Shown: positions 9,418-17,263 of the stretch, in pieces
Layout of the letters: every line of letters starts with the position of its first letter
How positions within the stretch are numbered: position 1 is the stretch's first letter
DNA from: Mycoplasmatota bacterium
GTDB lineage: Bacteria; Bacillota_I; Bacilli_A; Acholeplasmatales; Acholeplasmataceae
Reading direction: 5' to 3'
DNA length: 64,000 nucleotides
Assembly: GCA_024650045.1 (NCBI GenBank)
Contig: JANKMU010000001.1
Coordinates: forward strand, 124,001 to 188,000
Program-made: the position numbers and the translations under genes
The notes under the pieces: generated by a model
The model's database searches: none
Told to the model about the DNA's origin: nothing
The model's input: the letters and a program-made list of their open reading frames with translations, nothing else

Positions 9418-10065
9418 ATGAAATTAGTAGATTATAAAGTAAATGATTTTATAACTGAAGTAGATTCAAAATCACCTGCTCCAGGTGGTGGATCTGTTGC
9501 TGCTTTAAGTTCAACATTAGGGGTTGCTTTAACACGGATGGTGGGTCATTTAACTGTTGGTAAAAAAAAGTTTTTATCACTACCTATTGAAACACAACTA
9601 GAATTTAAAACAGTTCATGATTCATTAATTATGATGAAAGATCAACTGGAGTTACTAATTGATGAAGATACCAACTCTTTTAACATGATTATGGAAGCAT
9701 TTAAACTACCAAAAGATACTGATAAGCAACTAGAGATTAGAAAAGAAAAAATACAAGCAGCAACACATGAAGCTATTCGTATTCCTGTAAAAGTAGCTAG
9801 TCTTTCACTAAGTGCTTTACACCAGTTACCATATATTTTAAAATACGGAAATAAACAAACTGTATCTGATATCGGTGTAGCAACTTTATTGCTTGCTAGT
9901 GGGATTGAAGGGGCTTGTATGAATATCTTAATTAATTTACCAGGACTCGATGATGCAATTGCTGTTCAGCAATATGAAAATCAAGCAAATGACATGATTC
10001 AAAAAGCACATGAAATTAGAGATGAGCTGCTAGAAACTGTCTATCATTACTTAAGAAAAAAATAA
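9418..10065 (+). CDS. fchA: Formimidoyltetrahydrofolate cyclodeaminase
   Basis: It converts 5-formimino-THF to 5,10-methenyl-THF and ammonia, closing the folate cycle opened by ftcD. The start of the protein shows the family motif SKSPAPGGGSVAALSSTLG. Length 215 aa is typical of the all-helical cyclodeaminase family. It is the last gene of the hut run. I see no hairpin terminator directly after it, only a T-rich stretch, and a new promoter for the B12 riboswitch unit follows. Confidence 0.92.
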   Translation: MKLVDYKVNDFITEVDSKSPAPGGGSVAALSSTLGVALTRMVGHLTVGKKKFLSLPIETQLEFKTVHDSLIMMKDQLELLIDEDTNSFNMIMEAFKLPKDTDKQLEIRKEKIQAATHEAIRIPVKVASLSLSALHQLPYILKYGNKQTVSDIGVATLLLASGIEGACMNILINLPGLDDAIAVQQYENQANDMIQKAHEIRDELLETVYHYLRKK

Positions 10066-10087
10066 ACTTGTTTTTTCATTTTTTCTA

Positions 10088-10116
10088 TTGATAAATAAGT
10101 AATACTATCATATAAT
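10088..10116 (+). promoter_or_regulatory. Promoter of the cobalamin-capture operon
   Basis: TTGATA at 10088-10093 and TATAAT at 10111-10116 are separated by 17 bases, a near-consensus vegetative promoter just upstream of the cobalamin riboswitch. Confidence 0.75.
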
Positions 10117-10129
10117 TAGAGTAACTAAA

Positions 10130-10340
10130 TAAGACCATTCGGTGTTAGATAACATAACAGGGAATCAAGTTAAATTCTTGAGCTGTCCCAGCAACCGTGA
10201 AACGGACGAAATGCAATAACCACTGCGACAAGCGGGAAGGTGCAAAGTAGGATGATGTTAAGCCGGGAGACCTACCGAATAAGTCGAAATCTAGTCATCT
10301 TCTGGGGTTGAGACGGGCAAAAGTCCTTTTTTGTCTATTT
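10130..10340 (+). promoter_or_regulatory. Cobalamin (B12) riboswitch with expression platform
   Basis: The leader contains AGGGAATCAAG, the GAGCTGTCCCAGCAACCGTGA-type core and the B12 box AAGCCGGGAGACCTACC (10260-10276), the hallmarks of a cobalamin aptamer. Downstream, CTTCTGG (10299-10305) can pair with CCAGAGG (10349-10355), which overlaps the loop and 3' arm of the terminator. This pairing would act as an antiterminator when B12 is absent. Cobalamin binding should therefore shut off the downstream uptake genes. Confidence 0.9.
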
Positions 10341-10371
10341 CCATACCACCAGAGGTATGGATTTTTATTTT
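10341..10371 (+). terminator. Riboswitch-controlled intrinsic terminator
   Basis: CCATACC and GGTATGG form a 7-bp stem followed by ATTTTTATTTT. It sits between the aptamer and the first gene. The ATG at 10357 used by the ORF track lies in its 3' arm, so that codon is not the real start. Confidence 0.8.
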
Positions 10372-10389
10372 GAAAAGGAGAAAGAAAGC

Positions 10390-11577
10390 ATGAAAAAAAT
10401 TTGGTTTACAGTATTAATTTTTCTTGGACTGGTCGCTCTTGCTGGATGTCAAGATGCAACACCAGATGTGGAGCTACACTCATTTGAGGTAGAAGTTGTA
10501 GATATTGAAGGAACTGTTTTATTAAGTGAAACAATATCGTATGAAGAAGGAACCGATCGAAATATTGTTTACATTATTGATGAAGCCATTGGTTTAGATT
10601 ATGATGTTTATGAAATCGGTGTATTTGTTAACGGTATCGGAGAACATTATCCAACAGAATATAATATCACTTACAATTATTATTTTGGATTATTTATAAA
10701 TGATGTTCCAATTACATCAGGTATTGAAAATGTCGTTCTTACCGATGAAATTAAAGTTTCCTTCAAAGAGGTTAGTTTATTAGATGAAGTTGATCTTAAA
10801 GTAGATGAACTAATTCAGCAGTTTATTACAAATCATTTAGACACTTATATTAATGATGAACAAATTCATCATTATGTTGCATTAGCAATTGCACAACTAA
10901 ATGCTAGAAACTATTTAGTTCCTCAATTAGATAGTTTAGTTTCGAATGTTAACAGTATTCAAAGAGATACAATTGCAAATACATTTAAGACTTCAATATA
11001 TGAAACATTATTTGATCATTCAATAGAGGATACAAGATTAACTCTTGAATCTTTTGAAGCAGATAATCATTATGATGCAATGTCATTACTAAACGGATTA
11101 TATCTAACAAAAAGTGATTCTGATCTTATTGAGAGTTTAGTTTTACAATTAATGTCATTACCTATGTATATGGATGCAGATTATGCTGGTATGGTGATAT
11201 CTTCACTAGCTCCATACAGTGGGGATGTTGATGTTCAATTATTTATTGATGATATGCTTACTTATATACAAGATAACCAAACATCAGAAGGTATTGATGG
11301 TTGGGGTGGACCTAATTCAGCATCAACTGCATCAGTTGTTATTGGATTGGTTGCTCAAGGGATTAATCCAAGAGATGAAGCGTATACAGTTGATGGTATA
11401 GATTTAATTGATGCTCTATTAGGTTTTGAGCTCAATGGAGCTTACAAGCTCCATACTACTTCTGAAGAAGCGGATATGGCGTTTTCTACACCTCAAGCAT
11501 TTACAGCTTTAGTTGCATATAAATTATACAGAGACGTTTATGGCAACCCGCCTGTTAACATATTTAATTTAGGATAA
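10390..11577 (+). CDS. Transcobalamin-like B12-binding lipoprotein (DUF4430 plus alpha/alpha barrel)
   Basis: This is a predicted surface lipoprotein of 395 aa (lipobox LAGC, lipidated Cys20). I start it at ATG 10390 after AAAAGGAG, not at 10357. Residues about 30-126 read as a DUF4430/transcobalamin C-terminal-like beta domain. Residues about 130-395 are helical with squalene-cyclase/intrinsic-factor-type segments (DYAGMVISSLAPYSG, GWGGPNSASTASVVIGL, STPQAFTALVAYKLY). Human B12 carriers have the same two domains in the opposite order. The B12 riboswitch in front and the ECF S-component behind make cobalamin capture the most likely role. This is inferred from context and motif resemblance, not from known biochemistry of this protein. 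Confidence 0.75.
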   Translation: MKKIWFTVLIFLGLVALAGCQDATPDVELHSFEVEVVDIEGTVLLSETISYEEGTDRNIVYIIDEAIGLDYDVYEIGVFVNGIGEHYPTEYNITYNYYFGLFINDVPITSGIENVVLTDEIKVSFKEVSLLDEVDLKVDELIQQFITNHLDTYINDEQIHHYVALAIAQLNARNYLVPQLDSLVSNVNSIQRDTIANTFKTSIYETLFDHSIEDTRLTLESFEADNHYDAMSLLNGLYLTKSDSDLIESLVLQLMSLPMYMDADYAGMVISSLAPYSGDVDVQLFIDDMLTYIQDNQTSEGIDGWGGPNSASTASVVIGLVAQGINPRDEAYTVDGIDLIDALLGFELNGAYKLHTTSEEADMAFSTPQAFTALVAYKLYRDVYGNPPVNIFNLG

Positions 11578-11614
11578 TATTATATTAATATATTTTTGAA
11601 AGGAGTTATAACAA

Positions 11615-12085
11615 ATGAAAAAGCTCGCCATTAAAGCCTTCATCAGCATTGTTAGTATAGCAATTGTTTTTGTCGCAATCCGATTACTATCCAATAATCA
11701 TGAAGCAGTCAGTGACGGCTTTGTTCATGTTACCATCGTTGATGGTCAAGGTATAACTGTTTTTGAAGATGATATCGAGTTTTTTGAAAATGAAACGTTT
11801 TATGATGTTTTAAATCGTTCGTTTGATTTGACATGTGCAAATTCAAGCTATCAAGCAGATCCTGATTGTTTATATACATTTCAAGGGTTTGGTTATCAAG
11901 GTAAAGTGTTATTAGGTGTTTCTAATGATGATTTTGCTGTTTTAACTGATTGGTATAACTCTTTTTTGGCATTTGAGCAATTTGATGGTGAAACCTATTA
12001 TTTATCAACTGCAGGACCAAGTCATTTACAATTTGCCAATGGAGATAAGATTAGAATATCTGTTAAAGATCCTTGGGAGGGCTAA
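11615..12085 (+). CDS. Membrane-anchored DUF4430 protein, probable B12-handling partner
   Basis: The protein of 156 aa has one N-terminal membrane segment (about residues 5-25) without a lipobox, then a single DUF4430-like domain (HVTIVDGQGITVFEDDIEFFENETF through GDKIRISVKDP). It resembles the beta domain of the preceding lipoprotein but lacks the helical barrel. It lies 37 bases after that gene with RBS AAAGGAG and ends 3 bases before the ECF gene. It may hand cobalamin from the lipoprotein to the transporter. Two cysteines (CANSS...DPDC) could form a disulfide outside the cell. Confidence 0.65.
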   Translation: MKKLAIKAFISIVSIAIVFVAIRLLSNNHEAVSDGFVHVTIVDGQGITVFEDDIEFFENETFYDVLNRSFDLTCANSSYQADPDCLYTFQGFGYQGKVLLGVSNDDFAVLTDWYNSFLAFEQFDGETYYLSTAGPSHLQFANGDKIRISVKDPWEG

Positions 12086-12088
12086 TGC

Positions 12089-12619
12089 ATGAGTAAATCC
12101 AACCAAGCGATTAAAGACATTACATTGGTATCCATATGTGCTGCGATATTATTTGTACAGCAATTAGCACTTTCTTTTCTACCTAATATTCAGTTTTCAA
12201 CGTTGTTAATCGTTGTTTATGCTAAAACATTTGGGTTTAAAAGAACGACGATGATTATTATCATCCACGTGATTATTGTTAATTTATTGTCACCATTTGG
12301 TCCAATGATTCCCGTATATATTCCATCGATGTTTATCGCATGGATGTTGATTCCTGTTTTGTTGTCAACAGTTTTTAAAAAATTAGAATCAGCATATAAA
12401 CTTGCTATCTTTGGTTTTATCTTTGGATTCGTCTATGGCTGGATGTTTATTCCTGTATCTGTTTTTATTCTAGATATTCCATTTATAGCATATTTAATGA
12501 TGGATTTACCATTTGAGTTGATGATGGCAATCAGTAATTTCTTAACTATTTTATGGTTATATGATCCCATTAAAAAAATATTGGTTATGCATCGAATAAG
12601 ATATGACGCGATTGCATAA
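12089..12619 (+). CDS. ECF transporter S component, predicted cobalamin-specific
   Basis: This is a 176-residue integral membrane protein with about five or six hydrophobic helices and the size of ECF S-components. It would join a shared ECF energising module (EcfA, EcfA', EcfT) that is not in the window. Its location as last gene of a B12-riboswitch operon makes cobalamin or a precursor the likely substrate. RBS GGGAGG lies in the end of the upstream gene. Substrate assignment rests on context; the family itself is recognised with fair confidence. Confidence 0.7.
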   Translation: MSKSNQAIKDITLVSICAAILFVQQLALSFLPNIQFSTLLIVVYAKTFGFKRTTMIIIIHVIIVNLLSPFGPMIPVYIPSMFIAWMLIPVLLSTVFKKLESAYKLAIFGFIFGFVYGWMFIPVSVFILDIPFIAYLMMDLPFELMMAISNFLTILWLYDPIKKILVMHRIRYDAIA

Positions 12620-12620
12620 A

Positions 12621-12657
12621 AAAACGGTTAATCCGAATTTGGATTAGCCGTTTTAAT
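12621..12657. terminator. Bidirectional intrinsic terminator
   Basis: AAAACGGTTAATCC and GGATTAGCCGTTTT form a 14-bp stem with one G-T pair and run into T-rich sequence on both strands. It ends the B12 operon and the converging small membrane protein gene. Confidence 0.85.
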
Positions 12658-12670
12658 TTTTATACTTTAT

Positions 12671-12904
12671 TTATGCAAAAACTGTCGGTCTTCCGCTTAA
12701 AATGACTGTAATAATATCAATAATCCAGAACACAGCCCATCCAACTAGAATCCAAATAAGACCAGCAAATACCATAACCATATCATTCTTATTTAATCCT
12801 TTAACAATACGGTAGATACCCCAAACAATATCAAGGCCAGGAAATGCTAAAATTAGTTTCAGTATCCATGGCAATCCATCCATTGCACTAACAAAACTTT
12901 TCAT
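12671..12904 (-). CDS. Small integral membrane protein of unknown function
   Basis: This 77-aa protein has two hydrophobic stretches (about residues 14-35 and 42-70) separated by a short basic loop with VKGLNKND. I do not recognise a characterised family. It resembles small two-helix membrane proteins that are common in Firmicutes. A good RBS (AGGAGGAATTT on the minus strand) precedes the start, and a TATAAT lies at 12936-12941 on the minus strand. It is transcribed divergently from the lysine operon, with no evident functional link. Confidence 0.6.
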   Translation of the reverse strand: MKSFVSAMDGLPWILKLILAFPGLDIVWGIYRIVKGLNKNDMVMVFAGLIWILVGWAVFWIIDIITVILSGRPTVFA

Positions 12905-12935
12905 TCAAATTCCTCCTTATATATTTTATACTCTT

Positions 12936-12941
12936 ATTATA
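12936..12941 (-). promoter_or_regulatory. -10 element of the small membrane protein gene
   Basis: On the minus strand the sequence reads TATAAT about 31 bases before the start codon. No convincing -35 hexamer is seen at the expected distance. Confidence 0.4.
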
Positions 12942-13036
12942 CACTACAAATGGTATTTGTGCTAATCTATGCATGTGGTAAAATACCTATTTTTAACTGA
13001 TTATCTATATAAAATACATTTTCTTTTCAAAACCCA

Positions 13037-13066
13037 TTGACAGCGCTTTCATTTTTCGTTTATAAT
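13037..13066 (+). promoter_or_regulatory. Lysine operon promoter overlapped by a cre-like site
   Basis: TTGACA (13037-13042) and TATAAT (13061-13066) with an 18-base spacer form a consensus promoter. TGACAGCGCTTTCA at 13038-13051 matches the cre consensus with one mismatch and covers the -35 box. Binding there by a CcpA-type regulator would block RNA polymerase when a preferred sugar is present. Confidence 0.75.
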
Positions 13067-13069
13067 GAA

Positions 13070-13252
13070 TGCAGATACGATACAGAGGAGCGATTTGCTG
13101 GGTATTTAAACCACAATGAGAATCAAAGGTATTCTGGTGGTTTAAAGAAGGAACACGTCGCCGAAAGTTTAGTGAAATCCTTGCATTAAACTTGATGATT
13201 GAGGGTACACCTCCGTCATTGCCATTTGAACAAAAATGGAGAGCTGTTTTTA
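13070..13252 (+). promoter_or_regulatory. Lysine riboswitch (L box), probably an ON switch
   Basis: The leader shows the L-box landmarks in order: AGAGGAGCG, GAAGGAACACGTCGCCGAAAG (compare GGGGAGCGUCGCCGAAGC of B. subtilis lysC), a helix AAGTTTA/TTAAACTT, a GATGATTGAGG/ACCTCCGTCAT arm, a hairpin CCATTT/AAATGG and the closing GGAGAG segment. The whole 390-base gap between 12904 and 13294 is taken up by this element, its promoter and its terminator. The closing GGAGAGCTGTTT segment is also the 5' arm of the terminator. Lysine binding should therefore prevent termination, as expected for a lysine-degradation operon. Confidence 0.85.
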
Positions 13253-13276
13253 TAAACAGGTCTCTTTTTATTTTTT
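13239..13276 (+). terminator. Riboswitch-controlled intrinsic terminator of the lysine operon
   Basis: GAGAGCTGTTT pairs with AAACAGGTCTC (one internal mismatch) and is followed by TTTTTATTTTTT. It lies between the lysine aptamer and the first gene. Confidence 0.8.
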
Positions 13277-13293
13277 GAAAGGAAATTAAAAAA

Positions 13294-13713
13294 ATGATTA
13301 GAAAAATGATGATTGGTGAACAAAGAATTTATGAAAGAATGATTACATTTGATGACGTAAAAAGATTTGGTGAGTTAACGGGGGACATGAACAAAACACA
13401 TTTTGATGAAGCATATGCAGCACAGACACCTTTTAAGAAACCTATCGTTCATGGAATGTTGATTGGTTCTTTATTTAGTCGAATATTTGGTCTGGATTAT
13501 CCAGGAGAGGGAACGATTTATTGCTCACAATCCGTTAAATTTCTTAAACCTGTATATCCCAATACGATTATTAATGTTGTTGTTACTGTAAAAGACATTA
13601 TATTAGAAAAAAATAGAGTTATTTTTACAACTGAAATTTTCGATGAAAATAAAAATTGTGTATTAACAGGTGAAGCAATGTTGATGCCTAGAAAGGAGCA
13701 ATCAAATGAATAA
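13294..13713 (+). CDS. MaoC-type (R)-specific enoyl-CoA hydratase
   Basis: This 139-aa single hot-dog domain protein has the R-hydratase catalytic pair Asp31 and His36 (GDMNKTHFDEAYA), at the same numbering as PhaJ of Aeromonas. FKKPIVHGML continues the family pattern. It would add water to a trans-2-enoyl-CoA such as crotonyl-CoA, giving (R)-3-hydroxyacyl-CoA. It is the first gene after the lysine riboswitch and overlaps the CoA-transferase gene by 8 bases. In this operon crotonyl-CoA is made by Kal, so that is the likely substrate. MaoC is not one of the classical lysine-fermentation enzymes, so its exact role is inferred. Confidence 0.75.
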   Translation: MIRKMMIGEQRIYERMITFDDVKRFGELTGDMNKTHFDEAYAAQTPFKKPIVHGMLIGSLFSRIFGLDYPGEGTIYCSQSVKFLKPVYPNTIINVVVTVKDIILEKNRVIFTTEIFDENKNCVLTGEAMLMPRKEQSNE

Positions 13714-14356
13714 GTGGATTGATAAAAAAACATTTCAATCATTAATTAAAGATGGACAAACCATTATGTTTGGAGGATTTTTAACATGTGGCACTCCAGA
13801 GCAACTCATTGATTGGATAGTTGAATCAAATGTAAAGAACTTAACACTTATCGGTAATGATGCTGGATATCCAGATAAAGGTGTTGGTAAGTTGATTGCT
13901 AATAATCAAGTGAAACATTTAATAGCGACACATATTGGAACGAATCCATATGTAGGAAAATTGATGAGCGAAAACCAATTAAAAGTTGATTTGATTCCAC
14001 AAGGAACACTCATTGAGCAAATAAGAGCATTTGGTGCTGGGTTAGGTGGGATTTTGACACCTACTGGTGTTCACACTGTTGTTGAAGAAGGTAAACAACA
14101 AATAGTGATTAAAGGTAAAACATATTTACTTGAAGAAGCTATTGGTGCAGATATCGCATTAGTATCTGCTAATCATGCAGATAGTTTAGGAAATTTGACT
14201 TATGCAAAAACAGCGAGAAACTTTAATCCTATTATAGCTACTGCAGCAAAACAGGTTATTGCATTAGCAACACATAGAGTAGAACAAATAGATCCTGAGT
14301 CAGTTATTACACCCCATATATTTGTTGACTATGTTGTTGGAGGTGATGCGAAATGA
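13706..14356 (+). CDS. ctfA: Butyryl-CoA:acetoacetate CoA-transferase, subunit A
   Basis: This is the alpha subunit of a family I CoA-transferase (AtoD/CtfA/ScoA type; GGFLTCGTPEQLIDW near residue 20 and GAGLGGILTPTGVHT near 110). With subunit B it should move CoA from butyryl-CoA to acetoacetate, which is how the acetoacetate made by Kce re-enters as acetoacetyl-CoA. Length 216 aa is normal. RBS AAAGGAG lies in the end of the hydratase gene, and the stop overlaps the start of subunit B (ATGA). The substrate follows from the operon and is not proven by sequence alone. Confidence 0.88.
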   Translation: MNKWIDKKTFQSLIKDGQTIMFGGFLTCGTPEQLIDWIVESNVKNLTLIGNDAGYPDKGVGKLIANNQVKHLIATHIGTNPYVGKLMSENQLKVDLIPQGTLIEQIRAFGAGLGGILTPTGVHTVVEEGKQQIVIKGKTYLLEEAIGADIALVSANHADSLGNLTYAKTARNFNPIIATAAKQVIALATHRVEQIDPESVITPHIFVDYVVGGDAK

Positions 14357-15003
14357 TTTATGCAAAAGAAGTCATTGCAAAAAGAGTAGCTAAGGAATTA
14401 AAAGATGGTGACTATGTCAATTTAGGTATTGGTATACCTTCACTAGTGGCAGATTATATTCCAGAGGGTATAGATGTATTTTTGCAAAGTGAAAATGGAA
14501 TTATTGGGTTAGGACCATTAGCGGATGATTTAAGTACAGATTTTAATTTAACGAACCCAAGTGGACAATATGCAACCATTAAAAAAAATGGTATGTTTTT
14601 TGACACTGCAACATCCTTTATGATGATTCGTGGTGGACATATTGATGTGACAGTTTTGGGGACACTTGAAGTAGACGAAGAAGGATCCTTAGCATCTTGG
14701 ATTATACCAAATAAATTGGTACCTGGAATGGGTGGATCAATGGATTTAGTGACCGGTTCGAAAAAAGTCATAATTGCAACCACACATATGAATAAAGATC
14801 AGAAAAAAATAAAGAAAAAGTGTTCACTTCCTTTGACTGGTTATAAAAAAGTGAATTTGATTGTTACTGAAATGGCAGTTATGGAAGTTAGATCAGATGG
14901 ATTATATTTAATTGAAAGGCATCCAGATGTCTCAATTGAAGAGATTATAAATTCTACAGAAGCAACATTAAAATATGATAAAGTTCGAATCATGGAGGTG
15001 TAA
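14353..15003 (+). CDS. ctfB: Butyryl-CoA:acetoacetate CoA-transferase, subunit B
   Basis: This is the beta subunit carrying the catalytic glutamate in the SENG motif ([12 protein letters not shown]; Glu47), which forms the covalent glutamyl-CoA intermediate. LGIGIPSLV near residue 24 and the [10 protein letters not shown] segment are family features. Length 216 aa. It pairs with the preceding subunit A and is followed one base later by kal. Confidence 0.9.
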   Translation: MIYAKEVIAKRVAKELKDGDYVNLGIGIPSLVADYIPEGIDVFLQSENGIIGLGPLADDLSTDFNLTNPSGQYATIKKNGMFFDTATSFMMIRGGHIDVTVLGTLEVDEEGSLASWIIPNKLVPGMGGSMDLVTGSKKVIIATTHMNKDQKKIKKKCSLPLTGYKKVNLIVTEMAVMEVRSDGLYLIERHPDVSIEEIINSTEATLKYDKVRIMEV

Positions 15004-15004
15004 T

Positions 15005-15397
15005 ATGGAAAAAGTAGTTCATCGTTTAAGATTAAGTCAACAAGATGCACATTATGGAGGGAATTTAGTTGATGGTGCTAAGGTTATCGCTCTTTTTGGT
15101 GATGTAGCAACAGAATTACTGATTATTCATGATGGTGATGAAGGATTATTTAGAGCATACGAATCGATAGATTTTCTAGCACCTTTATATGCTGGAGATT
15201 TTATTGAAGTTGAAGCAGAAATTTTGGAAGTAGGAAATACATCACGCAAGATGAAATTTACTTGCTATAAAGTTATTCAAACAAGACCGGATTTAAGTCT
15301 TTCTTCTGCAGATCTTTTAAAAGAAAGAGTATTGACAACACAAGCTATTGGAACTTGTGTTGTACCAAAGGAAAGACAAAGAGTACATCATGGATAA
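15005..15397 (+). CDS. kal: 3-Aminobutyryl-CoA ammonia-lyase
   Basis: This small hot-dog enzyme of the lysine fermentation pathway removes ammonia from L-3-aminobutyryl-CoA to give crotonyl-CoA. I use ATG 15005 ([19 protein letters not shown]), preceded by GGAGGTG, not the track start at 14975 inside ctfB. This gives 130 aa, the usual Kal size. [20 protein letters not shown] is characteristic. It overlaps kce by 8 bases, and Kce makes its substrate. Confidence 0.9.
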   Translation: MEKVVHRLRLSQQDAHYGGNLVDGAKVIALFGDVATELLIIHDGDEGLFRAYESIDFLAPLYAGDFIEVEAEILEVGNTSRKMKFTCYKVIQTRPDLSLSSADLLKERVLTTQAIGTCVVPKERQRVHHG

Positions 15398-16232
15398 ATT
15401 GATTATAACCTGTGCAATTTCTGGTGCAGAAGTAACAAAAGAAGACAATCCATTCGTTCCATATACAATTGATGAAACGGTTGAACAAGCATATCAAGCT
15501 TATCTTGCTGGTGCTGCAATTGTTCATTTGCATGTTCGCAATGATGATGGAACACCAACACAAAGTAAAGCAAGATATGAGACAGTTATTAAGAAAATAA
15601 GAGAGAAATGTAATGATGTTATTATTCAACCATCTACTGGCGGTGCTGTTGGCATGGATAGAGATGAAAGACTTCAGCCAACAGAACTTGGAATTGAAAT
15701 GGCAACATTGGATTGTGGAACTCTTAATTTTGGTGGCGATGATGTTTTCATTAACACGGAAAATGATATTAAATACTTTGCAAATATCATGCATGAAAGA
15801 TCTATTTTACCGGAGTTAGAATGTTTTGAAAAAGGTCATATTGATATGGTTTTAAGATTACACAAAAAAGGATTTATTTATGATCCCATGCATTTTAGCT
15901 TTGTTTTAGGTGTCAATGGTGGCATGACAGGCGAGACAAGAGATTTTTATTTCTTAAGAGAAAGTATTCCGATGTCTTGCACCTATAGTGTTGCAGGAAT
16001 CGGTAGATTTGAGTTTTCATTAGCAGAACTAGCTATTAAAGATGGTGGGCATGTTCGAGTTGGGTTAGAAGACAATCTATATATTGAAAAAGGTGTGTTA
16101 GCTCAAGGTAATCAAGAATTGGTTAAAAAAGTTTGTGAGATTGCAAAAAAATATAATCGTGAAGTAGCAACTCCAAAAGAAGCAAGACAAATATTAAAAC
16201 TTAAGGAGTTCAATCATGAAAACATTTTGTAA
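15390..16232 (+). CDS. kce: 3-Keto-5-aminohexanoate cleavage enzyme
   Basis: This is a BKACE (DUF849) family zinc enzyme that condenses 3-keto-5-aminohexanoate with acetyl-CoA and yields acetoacetate plus 3-aminobutyryl-CoA. I use ATG 15390 ([17 protein letters not shown]), overlapping the end of kal, giving 280 aa. The [14 protein letters not shown] motif supplies metal-binding histidines, and HVRVGLEDN is the late conserved motif. The surrounding kal, kdd and kam genes fix the substrate within this multi-specific family. Confidence 0.92.
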   Translation: MDKLIITCAISGAEVTKEDNPFVPYTIDETVEQAYQAYLAGAAIVHLHVRNDDGTPTQSKARYETVIKKIREKCNDVIIQPSTGGAVGMDRDERLQPTELGIEMATLDCGTLNFGGDDVFINTENDIKYFANIMHERSILPELECFEKGHIDMVLRLHKKGFIYDPMHFSFVLGVNGGMTGETRDFYFLRESIPMSCTYSVAGIGRFEFSLAELAIKDGGHVRVGLEDNLYIEKGVLAQGNQELVKKVCEIAKKYNREVATPKEARQILKLKEFNHENIL

Positions 16233-17250
16233 ATACGGAACACATCGTGTTATCGAACCATTAGGCGTGTTACCTCAAGCAGCCTTTAAAATAGATTCGA
16301 CTCCTGTTTGTAAAGATAATGAACTATTAATTGATGTTGATACTTTAAATATTGATTCAGCATCTTTCCATCAAATCAAAGATGTTTGTCATCATGATGA
16401 AGATAAAATGAAACAAATGATTTTAGATATCGTTGGAACTCAAGGAAAAATGCAAAATCCTGTAACTAAAAGTGGTGGAATGTTAATTGGTTCGGTTCTA
16501 GAGGTTGGTTCAAGTTTCCACAATCAATCGCTTAAAAAAGGTGTAAAAATTGCAACGCTTGTTTCTTTATCCTTAACACCACTTTTTATTGAAGAAATTA
16601 AATCTATCAATTTATCAAATGAACAGGTCAATATTAAAGGTAAGGCAATTTTATTTGATTCTGGTTTATATGCTGTCATACCTAGTGATCTAAATGAAAA
16701 ACTTGTTTTAGCTGCCTTAGATGTTGCTGGTGCACCAGCACAAGTTCAAAAGTTGGTAAAAAAAGATGATATTGTTTTTATTTTAGGAGCAGCAGGAAAA
16801 AGTGGCATACTTTGTTCTTATGAAGCTAAAAAACAAGTCGGTAAAAACGGAAAAGTTATTGGACTAGTTCAAAATGATAATCAAAAAGACATTTTATTAA
16901 CGAATCAACTTTGTGACGAAGTCTTTGTAGGTGATGCTTTAAACAGTATAGAAACCTATGAAAAGATGATGAAAATAACTGATGGGAAATTAGCTGATGT
17001 CACCATTAATGTCGTCAATGTAGAAAATACAGAAATGACATCTATTTTATGCACAAAGGATCTAGGTGTAGTTTATTTCTTCAGCATGGCAACATCATTT
17101 ACCAAAGCAGCATTAGGTGCTGAAGGTATAGGAAAAGATGTAACAATGATTATTGGGAATGGTTATACGAAAAACCATACTGAGATAACATTAAATATAT
17201 TAAGAGAAAGTAAAGAGATTTTCGATTTGTTTATTCAAAAATACGTTTAG
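16216..17250 (+). CDS. kdd: L-erythro-3,5-diaminohexanoate dehydrogenase
   Basis: It oxidatively deaminates 3,5-diaminohexanoate to 3-keto-5-aminohexanoate with NAD(P). Length 344 aa fits. The dinucleotide-binding part contains FILGAAGKSGILCSYEA near residue 190. The N-terminus GTHRVIEPLGVLPQAA and the ALDVAGAPAQV segment are typical of Kdd. The start overlaps kce by 17 bases with RBS AAGGAG. It links the kam aminomutases to Kce in the fermentation route. Confidence 0.92.
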   Translation: MKTFCKYGTHRVIEPLGVLPQAAFKIDSTPVCKDNELLIDVDTLNIDSASFHQIKDVCHHDEDKMKQMILDIVGTQGKMQNPVTKSGGMLIGSVLEVGSSFHNQSLKKGVKIATLVSLSLTPLFIEEIKSINLSNEQVNIKGKAILFDSGLYAVIPSDLNEKLVLAALDVAGAPAQVQKLVKKDDIVFILGAAGKSGILCSYEAKKQVGKNGKVIGLVQNDNQKDILLTNQLCDEVFVGDALNSIETYEKMMKITDGKLADVTINVVNVENTEMTSILCTKDLGVVYFFSMATSFTKAALGAEGIGKDVTMIIGNGYTKNHTEITLNILRESKEIFDLFIQKYV

Positions 17251-17263
17251 GAGTGTGAATCAC

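Noticed and set aside
10357-10389. Upstream ATG used by the ORF track for the B12 lipoprotein
   Set aside because: It lies in the 3' arm of the riboswitch terminator and would place charged residues before the signal peptide. ATG 10390 has a proper RBS and gives a normal lipoprotein signal.
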